Both the position numbers and the translations under genes were made by a program. Of a stretch of 64,000 bases of DNA, positions 37,301 to 49,726 are shown piece after piece. Below the pieces are notes generated by a model that was not told where the DNA came from, did no database searches, and worked only from the letters and a program-made list of their open reading frames with translations. Source of the stretch: Panonychus citri (lineage: Eukaryota; Arthropoda; Arachnida; Trombidiformes; Tetranychidae); the NCBI RefSeq assembly GCF_014898815.1, contig NW_026515505.1, positions 806,001 through 870,000 on the forward strand, written 5' to 3'. The first letter of the stretch is position 1, and every line of letters begins with the position of its first letter.

Positions 37301-40300
37301 ACAATTAAAATTCGCTTTTCGATTGATAGCAAGCGAACGGCGAAAAAAAAATCTAATGGGAAAAAAATTCGAATCATTTTTTTCTCGATTATCCTTTTTG
37401 TTTTATATAATTTCTCACTTTTCTTATTTTTTTTTCTCTCTCTCCACTTTTTCCTTTTCTATTTCCGTTTTCCTGTTCCTGTTTTTCTCCAGCCAAAAGT
37501 AGTACAATTTCACCATTGGAGAGAAGGTAATCTTCCTCCTAACTCTAAGTGTCATTATTGCCGTAAATCATGTTGGTCAGCTGAATGTCTCGCTGGTATG
37601 AGATGTGAATGGTGCGGATGGACGGTAAGTTTGACCCTTTTTCCAAATTCAATATTATCCCGACACATTATTGACCTTTTCTGACCTTTTCCTTTTTCTC
37701 TAGGCTCACGCAATTTGTTATAAACAATTAAATCCAGAATGTAATTTTGGTCTAGTCCAGAGTATAATGTTACCACCATATTGTGTTAGCATCCCTCGAA
37801 CCGATGTACCATTGGAAACGATCATCGGGTTCAAAATCGTAAAAAAGGCGAAAATGTAGCCCGTAAGTTTAGTAAGTGTTGTAAACGATTGTTAATTGTT
37901 GTCCAAATCAATCCCACTCTTCCCTGTCAACTAAACCTATTGATCAACACGCACGAAGTATTATTTAATTATTGTGTAATTACGATGTCATATTAGCCAA
38001 AAAACTGTCTTGATTAAATTGGTTCTTCTTTTTCTTTGATTATTTAGCTCGAAGTAGCTCTGAAGAGTTACCTGGATCTGACCAGAGGACAAAATCCGAA
38101 GCCGAAGAGTATCCATCACCTAAGGATAAAGATAAAGATGAAGGTATTGTTTACCTTTTCGATTTAGAAAAGACCCAAATTATTAACAGTTAATTGTTTA
38201 ATTCTAATTACACAGAGGTAGTTAAAATCTACGATGGTAATGCTTCAATGAAACGAAGTACATTCCGGACAATCACCATCTCACGAAGTGCAAACAAGGA
38301 ACAGATCATAGCGGCCGCTCTTCGAGCTTTTCATATTCACGATGATCCCAAACACTATATTATAACCGATTTTTATGGTAAATTAAGTTCGACAACTTTT
38401 TATTCTCTTAATTCTTAATTGTTTACGTTTGAATTTCTCCTTGATAATAGATCCAAATGAGAAAGAATTATGTGATTTTATGTCGATACCCAGTTTAACC
38501 AGGAAAGAGGGCAAAAGGCCTGGTATCTTTTTTAGGTTTCGTCCACCCAATTCCTCACAAGGAACCATTCGAGTCTATCCTGGGAAACTTAAGTAAGTTA
38601 ATCGTCATCATCAAGTGATTAACAATCAATCAAAGTGATCAAACAATTTCCTTTGGTTTTCCAACTGTTTTCCTGACAAATTTGACATTTTTCATACTAG
38701 TAAATTCAAAATAATCAACATGCAATCAACTGATTAACTGATCATGTTTATCTAATCATTTGATTTTCCAATTTGATTTTTAGGTTATTGATCAATTTTA
38801 ATTTCTCCAATGAAAGAATTGAGTTTTTGATTGATTATCTAATTTCAATATTTATTTTCCTCCTTTCATAATCATTGTAATTTAAATCTCTAATTGTTTC
38901 TTTTTTTATCTTTGATTAATTGTTATTTTTTGCAGCGTTTTCGTTAACGATACTTATTGTGTGATACCTGTAACTGATGATACAACAGTAGAGGAAGTAA
39001 TTAAATCATCATTAGAAAGATTTGGTTTGGATCCTAAAGATATAAACAGATATCGCCTTGTTGAAGTTTCCTTAGAGAAAGGAGGTAATTATGATTAACT
39101 TAATTGGGTAAACAAACGTGATCCAATTTACTAATTGTTATCTTGGTAAATTTTATCCAACAATCAGCTGTCCATGAAAGGACAATGGATAATCAAGAAA
39201 GTCCCTGGGAGATAATTAAAAACGTAGCAAGAGTAAGTTTATCATATAGAATTTTAATATTTTATTTTACGATATTAGAAAATTACTAATAATATTTGTT
39301 TTAATTGTTCTCCAATTATCATAGGAATCAGTTCGTCAGAAGGAAAATACTCGATTCTATCTACAAACCAAAGACGAAGTGTACTGTTCAAATGTGGCCA
39401 TTTTCGTCGGCAATTTACCTCCGAATTTGCCCCAACGTCATTACGAGAAAATCCTTGTTGATGTTTTAGGAAAACGTAAGTTTACTAGAAGGAAGAAAAT
39501 TTTGTTAAATTCTGTTACTAATTATCAACAATTATCTTTGATTATGATGAAAATTTTCAGCTTATAAATACCGTTCAGTTGGTCCAATTTACTACGAATA
39601 TGGATCGTTAATTATAACCTACGATAATGCCGATATCGCTGTAAAAGCTTTTTATATGTTACGAGAAACGGTTTATGATGATAAAAATTTACTTGTCCTT
39701 TTATTACCAAATATTGTCGCCGATATGGTTCCCACCGGAGTTAGGGTAAGTTAATTAGGTTAATTGTGATACGAAAAAGAATATCATTTAATTGTTAATT
39801 GCTCCTTTTTTTTCCAGCCTCTATTGGTTTTTGTTAACGTTAAAAGTGGTGGTTGCCAAGGATTAGAGTTAATCTCAGCATTCCGTAAATTGTTAAATCC
39901 TTATCAAGTTTATGATTTAGAAAATGGTGGTCCACTTCCAGGGTAATTAACTCTTAATTGTTGTTAATTGTTTTCTTTTTTTGCTCTGTGTTTTCTAATT
40001 GTTGTTGTTATCCTTTCATCTCTTCAGGTTATACGTTTTCCGTTGGGTTAAAGATTATAAAATTTTGGTCTGTGGCGGTGACGGAACCGTTGGTTGGGTG
40101 TTACAGTGTTTAGATAATGTCGGTCAAGACTCAATTTGTCAATCACCTCCATGTGCCATTGTCCCTTTAGGTACTGGTAATGATTTGGCTCGAGTACTTC
40201 GATGGGGCTCAGGTTATACTGGTGCTGAAGATCCGATGACCCTTTTAAAAGATGTCATCGAAGCGGAAGAGATTAGATTAGATAGATGGACAGTGGTCTT

Positions 40301-41337
40301 TCATACAGATGAACCAGCGCCCAAACAGGAAGATAAACCTGGTTTACCTGGTAATCAAACGGGAGCCTCTGAAGATAATACTGCAATCTATGTGATGAAC
40401 AATTATTTTGGTATCGGTATTGATGCTGATCTTTGTCTAGGTTTTCATATTGCCAGGGAAGAGAATCCAGATAAATTTAATTCCAGGTAAATAAGAATAA
40501 GAATAATAATAATAATAATGATAATCATTGTCAATGGGAAACTAATTGTTTGCAATTTACTTTCCATAGACTTCATAACAAAGGTGTCTATGTAAAAATG
40601 GGTTTAAGAAAAATGGTTACTAAGAAAACATGGAAAGAGCTTCATAAGGAAATCAGGGTTGAAGTTGATGGTAAATTAGTTAATTTACCTCCGGTTGAAG
40701 GGATTATAATTCTTAATATACTCAGGTAAGAATTTAATCTTGTAGAAATTTGATTGTTGTCATGATTAATCTTATTTTTGATTGTTACAGTTGGGGATCT
40801 GGTGCCAATCCTTGGGGTCAAGAAAAAGATGACCAATTTTCAAAGCCTACACATTATGACGGGATGCTTGAGATCGTCGGTGTAACTGGAGTTGTACATA
40901 TGGGTCAAATACAGAGTGGCCTTCGAAATGCCATTCGAATCGCTCAGGGTGGACATGTAAGCAAATAAATATATAGATTATATTGAATTTCTAACAATCA
41001 ACTAATTTACTTTTGTCTGTGTAGATTAAAATTAGGATAAACACTGAGATGCCTGTTCAGGTTGATGGTGAACCTTGGATTCAAGCTCCTGGTGAGGTTG
41101 TGGTACTTAAATCAGCTCTAAAAGTAAGTAGTCAATGAATTACTATTAATTATCATTTGATTGATTGTCTTTTCTATTAATTAATTGTTGAACAATTAGG
41201 CAACTATGCTACGGAAAACAAAAATGAAACGTCGTAACACTGAACCTGCCCTATCCGCCTCAGAAAAATCCTCCGGTGAAAGGTCATCTGTAGCTTTAGG
41301 TGAAAAATCGTCCATCAGTGAGCGTCCAGATGAGTAA
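34372..41337 (+). CDS. DGKQ: Diacylglycerol kinase, theta type, 18 exons, about 991 aa
   Basis: Phosphorylates diacylglycerol to phosphatidic acid. Exons: 34,372-34,690; 35,432-35,511; 37,095-37,286; 37,493-37,624; 37,704-37,862; 38,048-38,143; 38,216-38,377; 38,451-38,592; 38,936-39,084; 39,168-39,232; 39,325-39,475; 39,561-39,745; 39,818-39,942; 40,028-40,486; 40,570-40,725; 40,791-40,956; 41,025-41,123; 41,200-41,337. All have GT-AG ends with matching phases. After a Gly-rich N-terminus come three C1 zinc fingers (first: HYFTKKTFHKPTYCHHC, then CEVC, HDRC), Ras-associating-like segments, and the catalytic domain (VNVKSGG, LVCGGDGTVGWVLQCL, PLGTGNDLARVLRWG, NNYFGIGIDADL, SRLHNKGVYVKMGL, GVTGVVHMGQIQ, PVQVDGEPW). 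Three C1 domains plus an RA region identify the theta type. In exon 5 the frame breaks: one G appears to be missing near 37,827-37,829, otherwise a TAG truncates the protein after the third C1. Start choice is uncertain, since an ATG 41 codons upstream adds a hydrophobic segment. Confidence 0.93.
34750..34774. repeat. (CA)n microsatellite in DGK intron 1
   Basis: A short CA run beginning inside AATAAACACACAC in the first intron. It is one of the few microsatellites here that is not CT/GA. Confidence 0.93.
35512..37094. other. Long intron 2 of DGK-theta (about 1.6 kb)
   Basis: The longest intron of the gene, separating the two halves of the N-terminal C1 array. It contains GA/CT-rich simple sequence around 35,850-36,250 and an open frame at 36,051-36,506 that I judge to be chance. 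An alternative promoter or exon here cannot be excluded. Confidence 0.5.
37827..37829 (+). other. Probable single-base frameshift in DGK exon 5 (GGG run)
   Basis: The frame reads ...SIPRTDVPLETIIG up to this GGG, then hits TAG ten codons later (...KKAKM, stop). If the run had one more G, the frame would read IIGVQNRKKGENVAP and leave the exon in phase 1, exactly as the next exon (RSSSEELPG...) requires. A homopolymer error or a real mutation would both explain this. Confidence 0.75.
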
Positions 41338-44300
41338 ATCTAATTGTTAATTAACGATAATTAATAATAATTATAAATAGATAATAATAATAATCATCAA
41401 TACTACTACTAACAATGAACCACTTTCATCAACAACAACAACAAGAAACCACCACCACTAACTACAATTAACGCCAACCCATTAAATCAACAACCATTTT
41501 GATTATATATTATCAATTGTTGCTTAATTAATATGGTTAATTGCAACAATTTAACTTAATTCACTTGGTATTTAAATGATAATATCAAGATGGACAATTA
41601 AGGAAATGAAATCCTTTTTTTTTATTCAATGTAAATCAAATTGACATCATCTTTCATCATCATCATCAATCGTTAATCAACAACAATTTAATTGACAACT
41701 TTGATATTGATATACTTAAATTAATCAAAAATCACCCACTCATTGTAATCATCATCATCAACTTTCACATCTTCATCATAATTCATGATTAACTTTATCG
41801 TTCAACAATTAAGATCATCAATGATTCGAGGACTTGGCTCCAATTAACCAAAATTTTTAATTGTAAACAATTAAAACTTTGCCAACTCTAGTCAAATTAA
41901 CATTTTTTTCACCAGTTGCTTAATCAACACAAAGATGATTAACTAATCATCATCTTAACAACTGAATTGAAAAGTTTTCACATTTTTTGTTTTCTTTTTG
42001 TAAACTCAACCAACTTAATTAATGGTAACAATTAAGGAATCATTGTAATCAGAATTAACTTTTTACTTTCTGATTCTTCCCTCTGATCATATTAATTATC
42101 ATCATTCCAGATCTAAAATAACAATACAAACACAATTAAGGAATTAATTGGATTGAAAATTTTCTAATCAGTTAATCCAAATCTCCAAAAATCCCCACTT
42201 GTTAATCATCGTAATCAATTTTAATTATTGTGAGATTAATGGACAATTAACTTTCAACGTTTTCATATGAAACCAGAAATCAAATGAACTTTTCAAATTG
42301 TGTCCAAACTTTTTCTGCTTTTTCCTGATTAACTGGATTAACAACAACAATTAACATAATGATCATCATCAAGAGACAATTAAATTAATTGTGATTTGGG
42401 GGATAAACAATTTATATATATAAATATGTACAAAAAAATCAAATCACACACATCAAAATCTTAATAGTAATCATTTTGTTTCTCCCTTTGTATCATAATC
42501 TAAATTGTTAGTGGTGATAATTAACGCAATTAATTAATTTCTGGTTTAACCATTTTCTATATCAGTGCTTCTATGTGTGTAAATCGCAAATCATCATTCA
42601 TAATCATCACAATCAACTTTAATTTGGTTTACGTTTATTTCATTTTCATTTTCTAGTCAACACAATTAACTTTATCTCTTCCACAATTAAGCCAACAAGT
42701 TAACCATCAACAATTAATGTGATCTACTTACTAATTAATCATCAATCAATTTCTAGTCTCTCTCTCTCATCAACCTGATCAACATCAACAATTAACTTTG
42801 TCAAGAAATTCAACTTAAAGGAATCAAGATTTAATTGCAATTGGAAAAAAATTTCTTCATCTAATCATCGTCATAATTTTAATTGTTCTACAACAATTAA
42901 ACTGATTTAATTTCTTAGCTATTTATAAGCAACAATATCAATCTAACTGATCAGCAATCAATTGATTTTGTTACAATTTGCTACTCTAATCAACACATTT
43001 TAATTATGATTGCTGCCAACAATTAACAAGGGAGAATGAGACACAAACAATTAAACTAATTTCACCAGTTACGACGATGAAAAGAAGCAATTTAAATCGT
43101 TGGACCATTGATTTAATTGTGAATTTAAACAACAACAATCAAGAGAGGAGATAAAACTAAATTATTGATCATTAGTTAATTTACAATTTGATTAATTTAA
43201 TTTAAATGAAACTAATTTATTTAACAAACCTGATGATTAAGCTATAAGAGAGTCCAAATTTTTAATTACTGTCTATTTAATTTTAATTTTCCAGTAGATG
43301 ATTTCACATGAAAATTTTACCAGCAAACTGATTAACATTAATTAACTAATTGCAAATGATTAACTCTAACAATTAATCCCAAAAAATTAACTCTGATTAC
43401 TTTGCAAAATGTTTGCAAAGTGTAGTTTCAATTGTATGTCTTTAAAACGGACAAATTTTAATCAACTCACCTAAATATATTTAATCAATTAATCACAATA
43501 ATTAGTAACTTAAACAACAATCAACAGCAATTAAAGGGCAGAAATTATGATTTAACTTTGATTATTAACCAGAAACAAAATTCAGGTCGTTTTTTTTATC
43601 CACCACGACGATTTCACTGAATATCTCGACAATTAAATGTCACATGAATGTCAAACTTGACCAGAGGACAAACAGAATTAAAGAACTCGACCTTACGATT
43701 TTCAAGGTCATTGAGGTCATTTCCCCAAGAACACGTTGATTGGTCATCTTAAAACCCTTTCATCACAGTAAAGTTTAATTTCTAATTGTCAATTGCAAAG
43801 GTTGATTGTTGTTAGAGGTTTGGAAATGTTTTTTTTAATTCCCTTGCACAAGAATCACAATTTATCATCGCAATCAAATCAATCACACCAACAAATGTAC
43901 AATTAAACTTAACAATTAACAGCTCAATTTCAAATCTCTGATGCTTAATCAAATAACTGGTTTAATCGATAAACACACACACACCAAAGACAATTAACTA
44001 ATTAGCTGCCACTTTACAATTAACTGATTGTTTTGAAAAGAGATTGAAGATTTTTTTTTCTTATTAAATTTTAATTTCCTTGTTAATTTAAATACACTTC
44101 TTTGTACCAGACTTAATTCTGGAAACTGAATCAGTAAATGACTTTGATCATCATCAACCATCATTCATCAATTTAATCATCACAATTTGTTAATCATCAT
44201 CACGATAATCACACTGAAAACTGATTTCTCTTAATTTTTATTCAAAAAACAAAACGAAACAATTTTTATGTTGATAAAATCTCTGATTAAACAACTGAAT

Positions 44301-44996
44301 CAACTCCCCTCCCCTTAATCCTGTTGATTAAGAAAATTAATTACTGTTAATTACCCTGATTATAACTATGTAAGGTGTGATTGGTGCAAACACCAAACCT
44401 TAATTGTTTTTAATTTTATCAATTGTAAACTTTTTTCCCTTCAACTATTATTTTTATTACTCTCCTTTTCTTGATTTGTTGATTGATTATGTAGATCATC
44501 AAGTTGATTTTCACCAACAATTTAATTCTGATGATCAAAAAACAATCAATGACTGAATTGAATCTCAACCGTTAACTTAATTTACTTATGATTTCTCTCT
44601 CTCTCTCTCACTTGATCAATTTAATTGTATTATTATCATTATCTAGTTACCAGATTATCCGATTAAGTTAATCACTGGATTAATAGATATTTTTCCTCTT
44701 CTTCCTGTAATTAATTTGATTCCTTTATCTCCTGTTGCTTAAATTGCACTATTGTGCCATCCATGATTATGATACAATTACATTAATTGATAAATATAAA
44801 TGATCATTTAAATTGTCACCGAGTAGTTAACTTGATTGACAATTAAACTTAGAATAAAAATTATTCCATAAAATTGAATTCATTTGATTATCTCCTTTTC
44901 TTTTTAATTGTTAAAAGGAATTATTATCAATAGAACGTCGGGATTAATTGTTTTGCTTATTTCGTTTTATTAATTTGCAGAAAATACCATAACCAA
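41338..44996. other. AT-rich gene-free region downstream of DGK
   Basis: About 3.7 kb with no recognisable coding sequence; its start must contain the DGK 3' UTR. It is notable for dozens of ACAATTAA/AACAATTAA words, predominantly in this orientation on the plus strand from about 41,460 to 44,030, plus ATCATCATC clusters and a short CT run at 44,593-44,609. Nothing else supported. Confidence 0.5.
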
Positions 44997-45210
44997 ATAT
45001 ACAGCCAAAGACTTTGAGTTGGCAACCACTTGTTAAATCATTCACGATAATCAAGTAAGATAACTTTTGATATCTAATCAGTTGACCATTGCAAGAGACT
45101 ACATCGAGAGGTCAATTCTTATTATATCTCTGGGCTAACTCTCATTGATTATATTCAACTTTGTGAATGATTTAGCAAGTGGTTGTAAACTCAAGTCTTT
45201 GGTTGTATAT
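44997..45210 (+). repeat. Long imperfect inverted repeat (48-49 bp arms, about 117 bp loop)
   Basis: The left arm 44,997-45,045 (ATATACAGCCAAAGACTTTG...AAATCATTCAC) and right arm 45,163-45,210 (GTGAATGATTTAGCAAGTGG...GGTTGTATAT) are complementary except for one 1-nt bulge and four substitutions. Three of the four substitutions form G-U pairs if the plus strand is transcribed. It could be a MITE-like element with terminal inverted repeats or a long-hairpin RNA. No clear target-site duplication was seen. Confidence 0.7.
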
Positions 45211-45371
45211 TGTAAACAAAGAAGGTGAGTAGATCAAATTGAAGGTGAAAATATTATATGTTTTTTAAGTGTGTTTTAGTTAATTGCTGTGAATTAGAAC
45301 CCAAAATAGTTAATCAGTGGAAAATGGAGTAAAGTAGTTGATTTGCAAGCATCATTGAATTACTGGAGTGT

Positions 45372-46964
45372 TTACTGAGCAAGTTTTGATTTAATGAAAC
45401 CGCGGAAACCTTCAACTGGATCGGTGACCAGTTCTTTCCACCAACCAGGGAAGTCATTTTCTAGTTGTTTTAACCAACGATTAACATTAGTTAATCCACT
45501 GAGATCCAATTCGGCTCCTTGAGCTGTGGTAATTGTTACCATGATTGAAAGATCAGCCAAAGTGATCTTATCTCCGCAAAGATATTTAGACGATGCGAGA
45601 GCCGCATCGAGAAGTTTGGCCTTGTCGATGAAAGTTTGGGCTACTGAAGGATCGGGTTTAGCTCCTTTTCGGAAAATTGGTCCATAATAAGCTCCAAGGG
45701 ATGCGTAAAGTGACCCATTGTCCCAGTACAACCACCTGTCAACTGTCGCTCGAGCTTGAATGTCTTTGGGATAGAGATCGTTTTCTGGTGAAAATTTACC
45801 AACCAAATAGGTCATAATAGCTCGACTGTAATTAGAATGAAAAATAAATTATATTGACATGAGTTATAAATTCTCAGTCAGTTTTATTAATTTACCTTTC
45901 CCACAAGGTGAAACCATCATCAACCAAGGTAGGGATACAATGGAAAGGGTTAATCTGCAATTAAAAACAAATCAATAAAAAATTATTTAAAACAATAATC
46001 AATATTTAACCGGTTGTCTTTCATGATATAGATTTTTTTTCCAGCAATAAAATTGCTCAAGTCAATTCAGATTGAATATTGTATCAATCAATACAATCAC
46101 GATCTCTATCAACAAAGGCGTTGTTAGGTTACTAAAACTTAATTGTAAACGAAATTAATTTCTCCATAACAATTAATGATAGATAGAAAAGCTAACTGAT
46201 GATCTTTTCTCTTTTCTTTTCTAGAAAATATCGATTTAAAATATTGAAGTAAATAAATTAACTATTATCATAGATCATTGAGAAAACAAAGACTTGAAAA
46301 ATCATTAAGTTGAATGAGTTGAAATCGTTTTAAATTTTAAATCACTTGTTGATCATCAACCATGGAGAGCTAATGACAATGACAATTGAGTTTCTACGTT
46401 AAAATAAATTGGAAATTTATCTATTGGAAAGAAACAAAAAGATAAGATTAGAATTGAATTAGAATGAACTGAGAGAATAAAAAAGTTCCAATGGAAAAAG
46501 CTAGAAACGTGAAGATAATCAACAAGTGAATCTAATACAATTTTGATCATCAAAGTTACCAAAAAATCAGAAGAAGGTCAAATAAACCTGATTAAATTAA
46601 CAACCAATAGCTAATGAAATCTTGTTACCTAACCACTTTGGAAACATAGACCGAGACTCATATTGACCAACGCCTTGACAACAGACAATAGACTATTGGT
46701 GCACAAAACTTAACGAGTATCTCTCATCAATTTATCCAATCAGTCAAAAGGTTTAGAGAATCGTTAATCTTAAAATTAAGATTAAGATCTTAATTAAGAA
46801 TAGAAAAAAAAAACAAAATTTACCTTTAAAAATTCGGGTTTCAAGTGTTCCCCTTGCATTAAATCAAGTGGTTTAGCGTCAATGTCTAATCCAAGGATCT
46901 TGCCAACCATTAAGACGGATCGACAGGGGGCAGAGAAAGGTAATTGATACAATTCCAAGACCAT
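45372..46964 (-). CDS. Glutathione S-transferase, delta-class-like, three exons, 217 aa
   Basis: Exons (transcript order) are 46,824-46,964, 45,896-45,954 and 45,372-45,825; their lengths total 654 nt. The cytosolic enzyme conjugates glutathione to electrophiles and commonly serves in detoxification. The N-terminal thioredoxin-fold domain has YQLPFSAPCRSVLM with the catalytic-type Ser11, then INPFHCIPTLVDDG (cis-Pro after the glutathione-binding loop) and the WESRAIMTYL motif. The helical domain has ARATVDRWLYWD, LASSKYLCGDKITLADLSIM (N-capping box) and a C-terminal FPGWWKEL. The length is typical. Class assignment rests on the Ser active site and helical-domain motifs; epsilon is the alternative. 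Intron 1 is 869 bp and otherwise empty. Confidence 0.93.
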
Positions 46965-48831
46965 TTTCGATTAAATATAAACGAAAACAATTAACAATTA
47001 AAGGGAACAAAAAAAAACGATTTTCAAACAATCAAAAATAAAGAGACAAAGACAATGAATCAGAATAAAAGAGAAACTAAAAAAAAGATAAAAACGAAAA
47101 TCAGAAAATCAAAACTGTTTCCATCTGATGGAATTTAGAAAAACTAATCGAACGTCATAAACTTGTGGTTACATTATTGTTCCGATTGACCAGTGGTCAC
47201 TTTTATCTTTGGAAATTAGTTAATTGCTCGATTTTCCATCACACTTTCACCTTTGAACACCTTGACTGGCCATCGGTCATTTATTTCAGGCAATTGTCGC
47301 TACTTTGGTTGAAGCTTCATTAGAAATCGTTGAGATAAACAATTGATAGATTCAATTGTTTATCGTTAATGATTTTCGCAATTAAATCGACAATCAATTA
47401 ATGTTTCTTACTATTCTTTTTGATTGTTTCGTGGTTCGTTTAATTTTCATCATAATCTGTAATTAGTTACAGCACAATCAGTAAGCAATCAAGTGGTTTC
47501 GTCTTAATTGTCAAGAAACAAAAGTTGAATATTAATATTTACACTAAATTGTTGATAAACATTATTCATTTTGATTAATGACACTTAATTTAAATTAAGA
47601 ACCGGATGTTAATGATTTTGTCAATTAGTTTCTGACGATCAACAAGCACAATTAAAACCGGAAGAATATTATTAATTAACTTGATCGAGAGAAAAACTAA
47701 CAAATTTAATAACCTTGATAAATGAACAAAATGCCAATTGATTAATCAAACTAATCAAGTTTCTAATTAAGTGTTGACAGGTTGTTGTTGTTTTCTCATA
47801 GTTGATTAACTTGATGTTTAAATATTTTCCTTAAATTTTGTCAACAATTAAAATCCTTGATTTTTTCTCGAGAAACAATTTGACACAATTTATTGATTCT
47901 CTTATTGTAATCATACAATCATTGACATCTAATTGTTTCCGGTGATTGTCAATTGATTTCTTTATCTCTCTTAATTGTAATCAAATTAATTTTTTCCCTT
48001 CATTTTCACATTGATTTACACTCGAAACCTTCAACAATCAATGATTAAAACCTTGAGACTTTAACTAGAATATTAATTAGGATGAAGAAAAAGTTAACAA
48101 CATTATGATTAGATGATATTGGAATTTTTAATTTTACTTTTTAATTGTGAAGAATCAACTTTGATTGTTTTCCATTGAGATCATAATTAACTTTATTTTC
48201 TGTTGGTATAAATCTCTCATTTCCTATGTTGCAATCAATTTACTGTAGTTGATTAGTTGACATCATTAAGTTAATTGTTGCTTTTCTTTGTGCTTGATTG
48301 TGTCATGTCTTTTTTTTGCTTGATGAAAATTCATTGAAGTTAATTGTTTACATGATTAAGGTTAATTTAAACAAATTATATATAACTCTTTAAAATATTT
48401 CTTTCTATTATATTAATTGTTGTGGATATGATTAAAGAAATATAGTAATAGTTTAAAACAATTAAATGAATTAATTGTGGTGTGTTGTTGATGAGTTAAA
48501 TCATCTAGCTGGATAACCATCATTAGGGTAATAATAAAAATTAAATCGAGGTCAAATTAAGGCATTAATCCAATTTAAATCCGATTAAGTTAGAAACGAT
48601 TTTCTTGATTTGGTTTGTTTTCCTCTTTTCCATTTGTTTTTCATATACTATTGTAGGTAGGAATCATTGTGTAATTAAATCTTTGATGTATTTATAACAA
48701 TTAAAGTTGAATGTTGTAGTTAGTTAGTTGATTGGATTTGTTTGGTTTGATTTCTCTCTCACTTTTACTTGTTTTCCTTTTCGTCGAATCATTAATTTCA
48801 TTTCTATTAATGATAGAAGAGGTATTGATAA
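46965..48831. other. Gene-free region between GST and CHP1
   Basis: About 1.9 kb of AT-rich DNA including the GST promoter (minus) and CHP1 3' region. AATT-rich words are abundant. No gene or structured element recognised. Confidence 0.5.
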
Positions 48832-49726
48832 TTAATGAAGAAAACGAATTGACATTTTCTCTTCGACATCAGTTCTTTCCAAAATGTTACAAAACTCTTC
48901 GAATGATATACACTGATCACCATCTTTATCGGCTTCCATTATGGTTCTATCGGCAATGGAGGCTAATTGTTCATTAGAGATATTTGCACCAACCATCATG
49001 TGAAGAATAGCAAGTAATTCTTCCCGGGTAATCTTTTCATTCTCATCTAGATCATACAATTTAAAGGCGAATCGTAATTTTTCCCGACGATTGTTTAACT
49101 TATTGTCACGATTTTTCTTAACAGGTCTAAAAGTGGCCAAAACGCGCATAAAATGACGAAAATTGATTCTCTCTTCATCACCGAAAAAAGCTTGAACAAT
49201 CCTATCACCCAATGGATTAATCGCTAACTCGGGTATACGAAGGAAATCATCACGACTCAATGTTCCATTATCTCCTTTATCCAATGAGGTAAATCTACTG
49301 TACAACCTTTCAATTTGATTTGGTGTAACTGAGTCAAATCAATACCAATCAAATTAGATATTGAGTAATACAAAAGTGGATAATTAAGAGAGAGAAAGAA
49401 AAAAGGAGATAAATCAAGTGTTATAAGATATGAAATTGCAGGTAAGAAAACGTAAGTAAAAGGCAGAGAAAAGAAAACGAGAGAAAGAGAACGAAAGAAT
49501 AGAGAACCAAATAGATGGAATAAGTCTAACCTTAAGGCCTAATTAATAAGGGATTTTGAACAATAATAGTGATGAAAGTTAACTAATGATAAACAATTAA
49601 AATGGTGGAATAGAAGAGGAAAAGAAAGGCTCAAGATAGAAAAGGTAAAAAACACTTACATCCAGTCTCTTCTTGGATAATAGCAATTTCCTCATCTTGA
49701 AGCATGAGGGAAGATCGACTTCCCAT
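48832..49726 (-). CDS. CHP1: Calcineurin B homologous protein 1, two exons, 187 aa
   Basis: Exons are 49,660-49,726 and 48,832-49,328, joined in phase 1 (ETG|F). CHP1 is a myristoylated EF-hand protein that binds Na+/H+ exchangers and regulates their activity. The start MGSRSS is an N-myristoylation signal as in other CHPs. Conserved stretches are LYSRFTSLDKGDNGTLSRDD, RIPELAINPLGDRI, FRHFMRVLATFRP, two canonical EF-hand loops (DLDENEKITREE and DKDGDQCISFEE), LASIADRTIMEADKDGD, and the terminus VEEKMSIRFLH. The N-terminal EF-hands are degenerate, as is usual for the family. It is slightly shorter than human CHP1 (195), the difference lying in the central linker. Confidence 0.96.
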
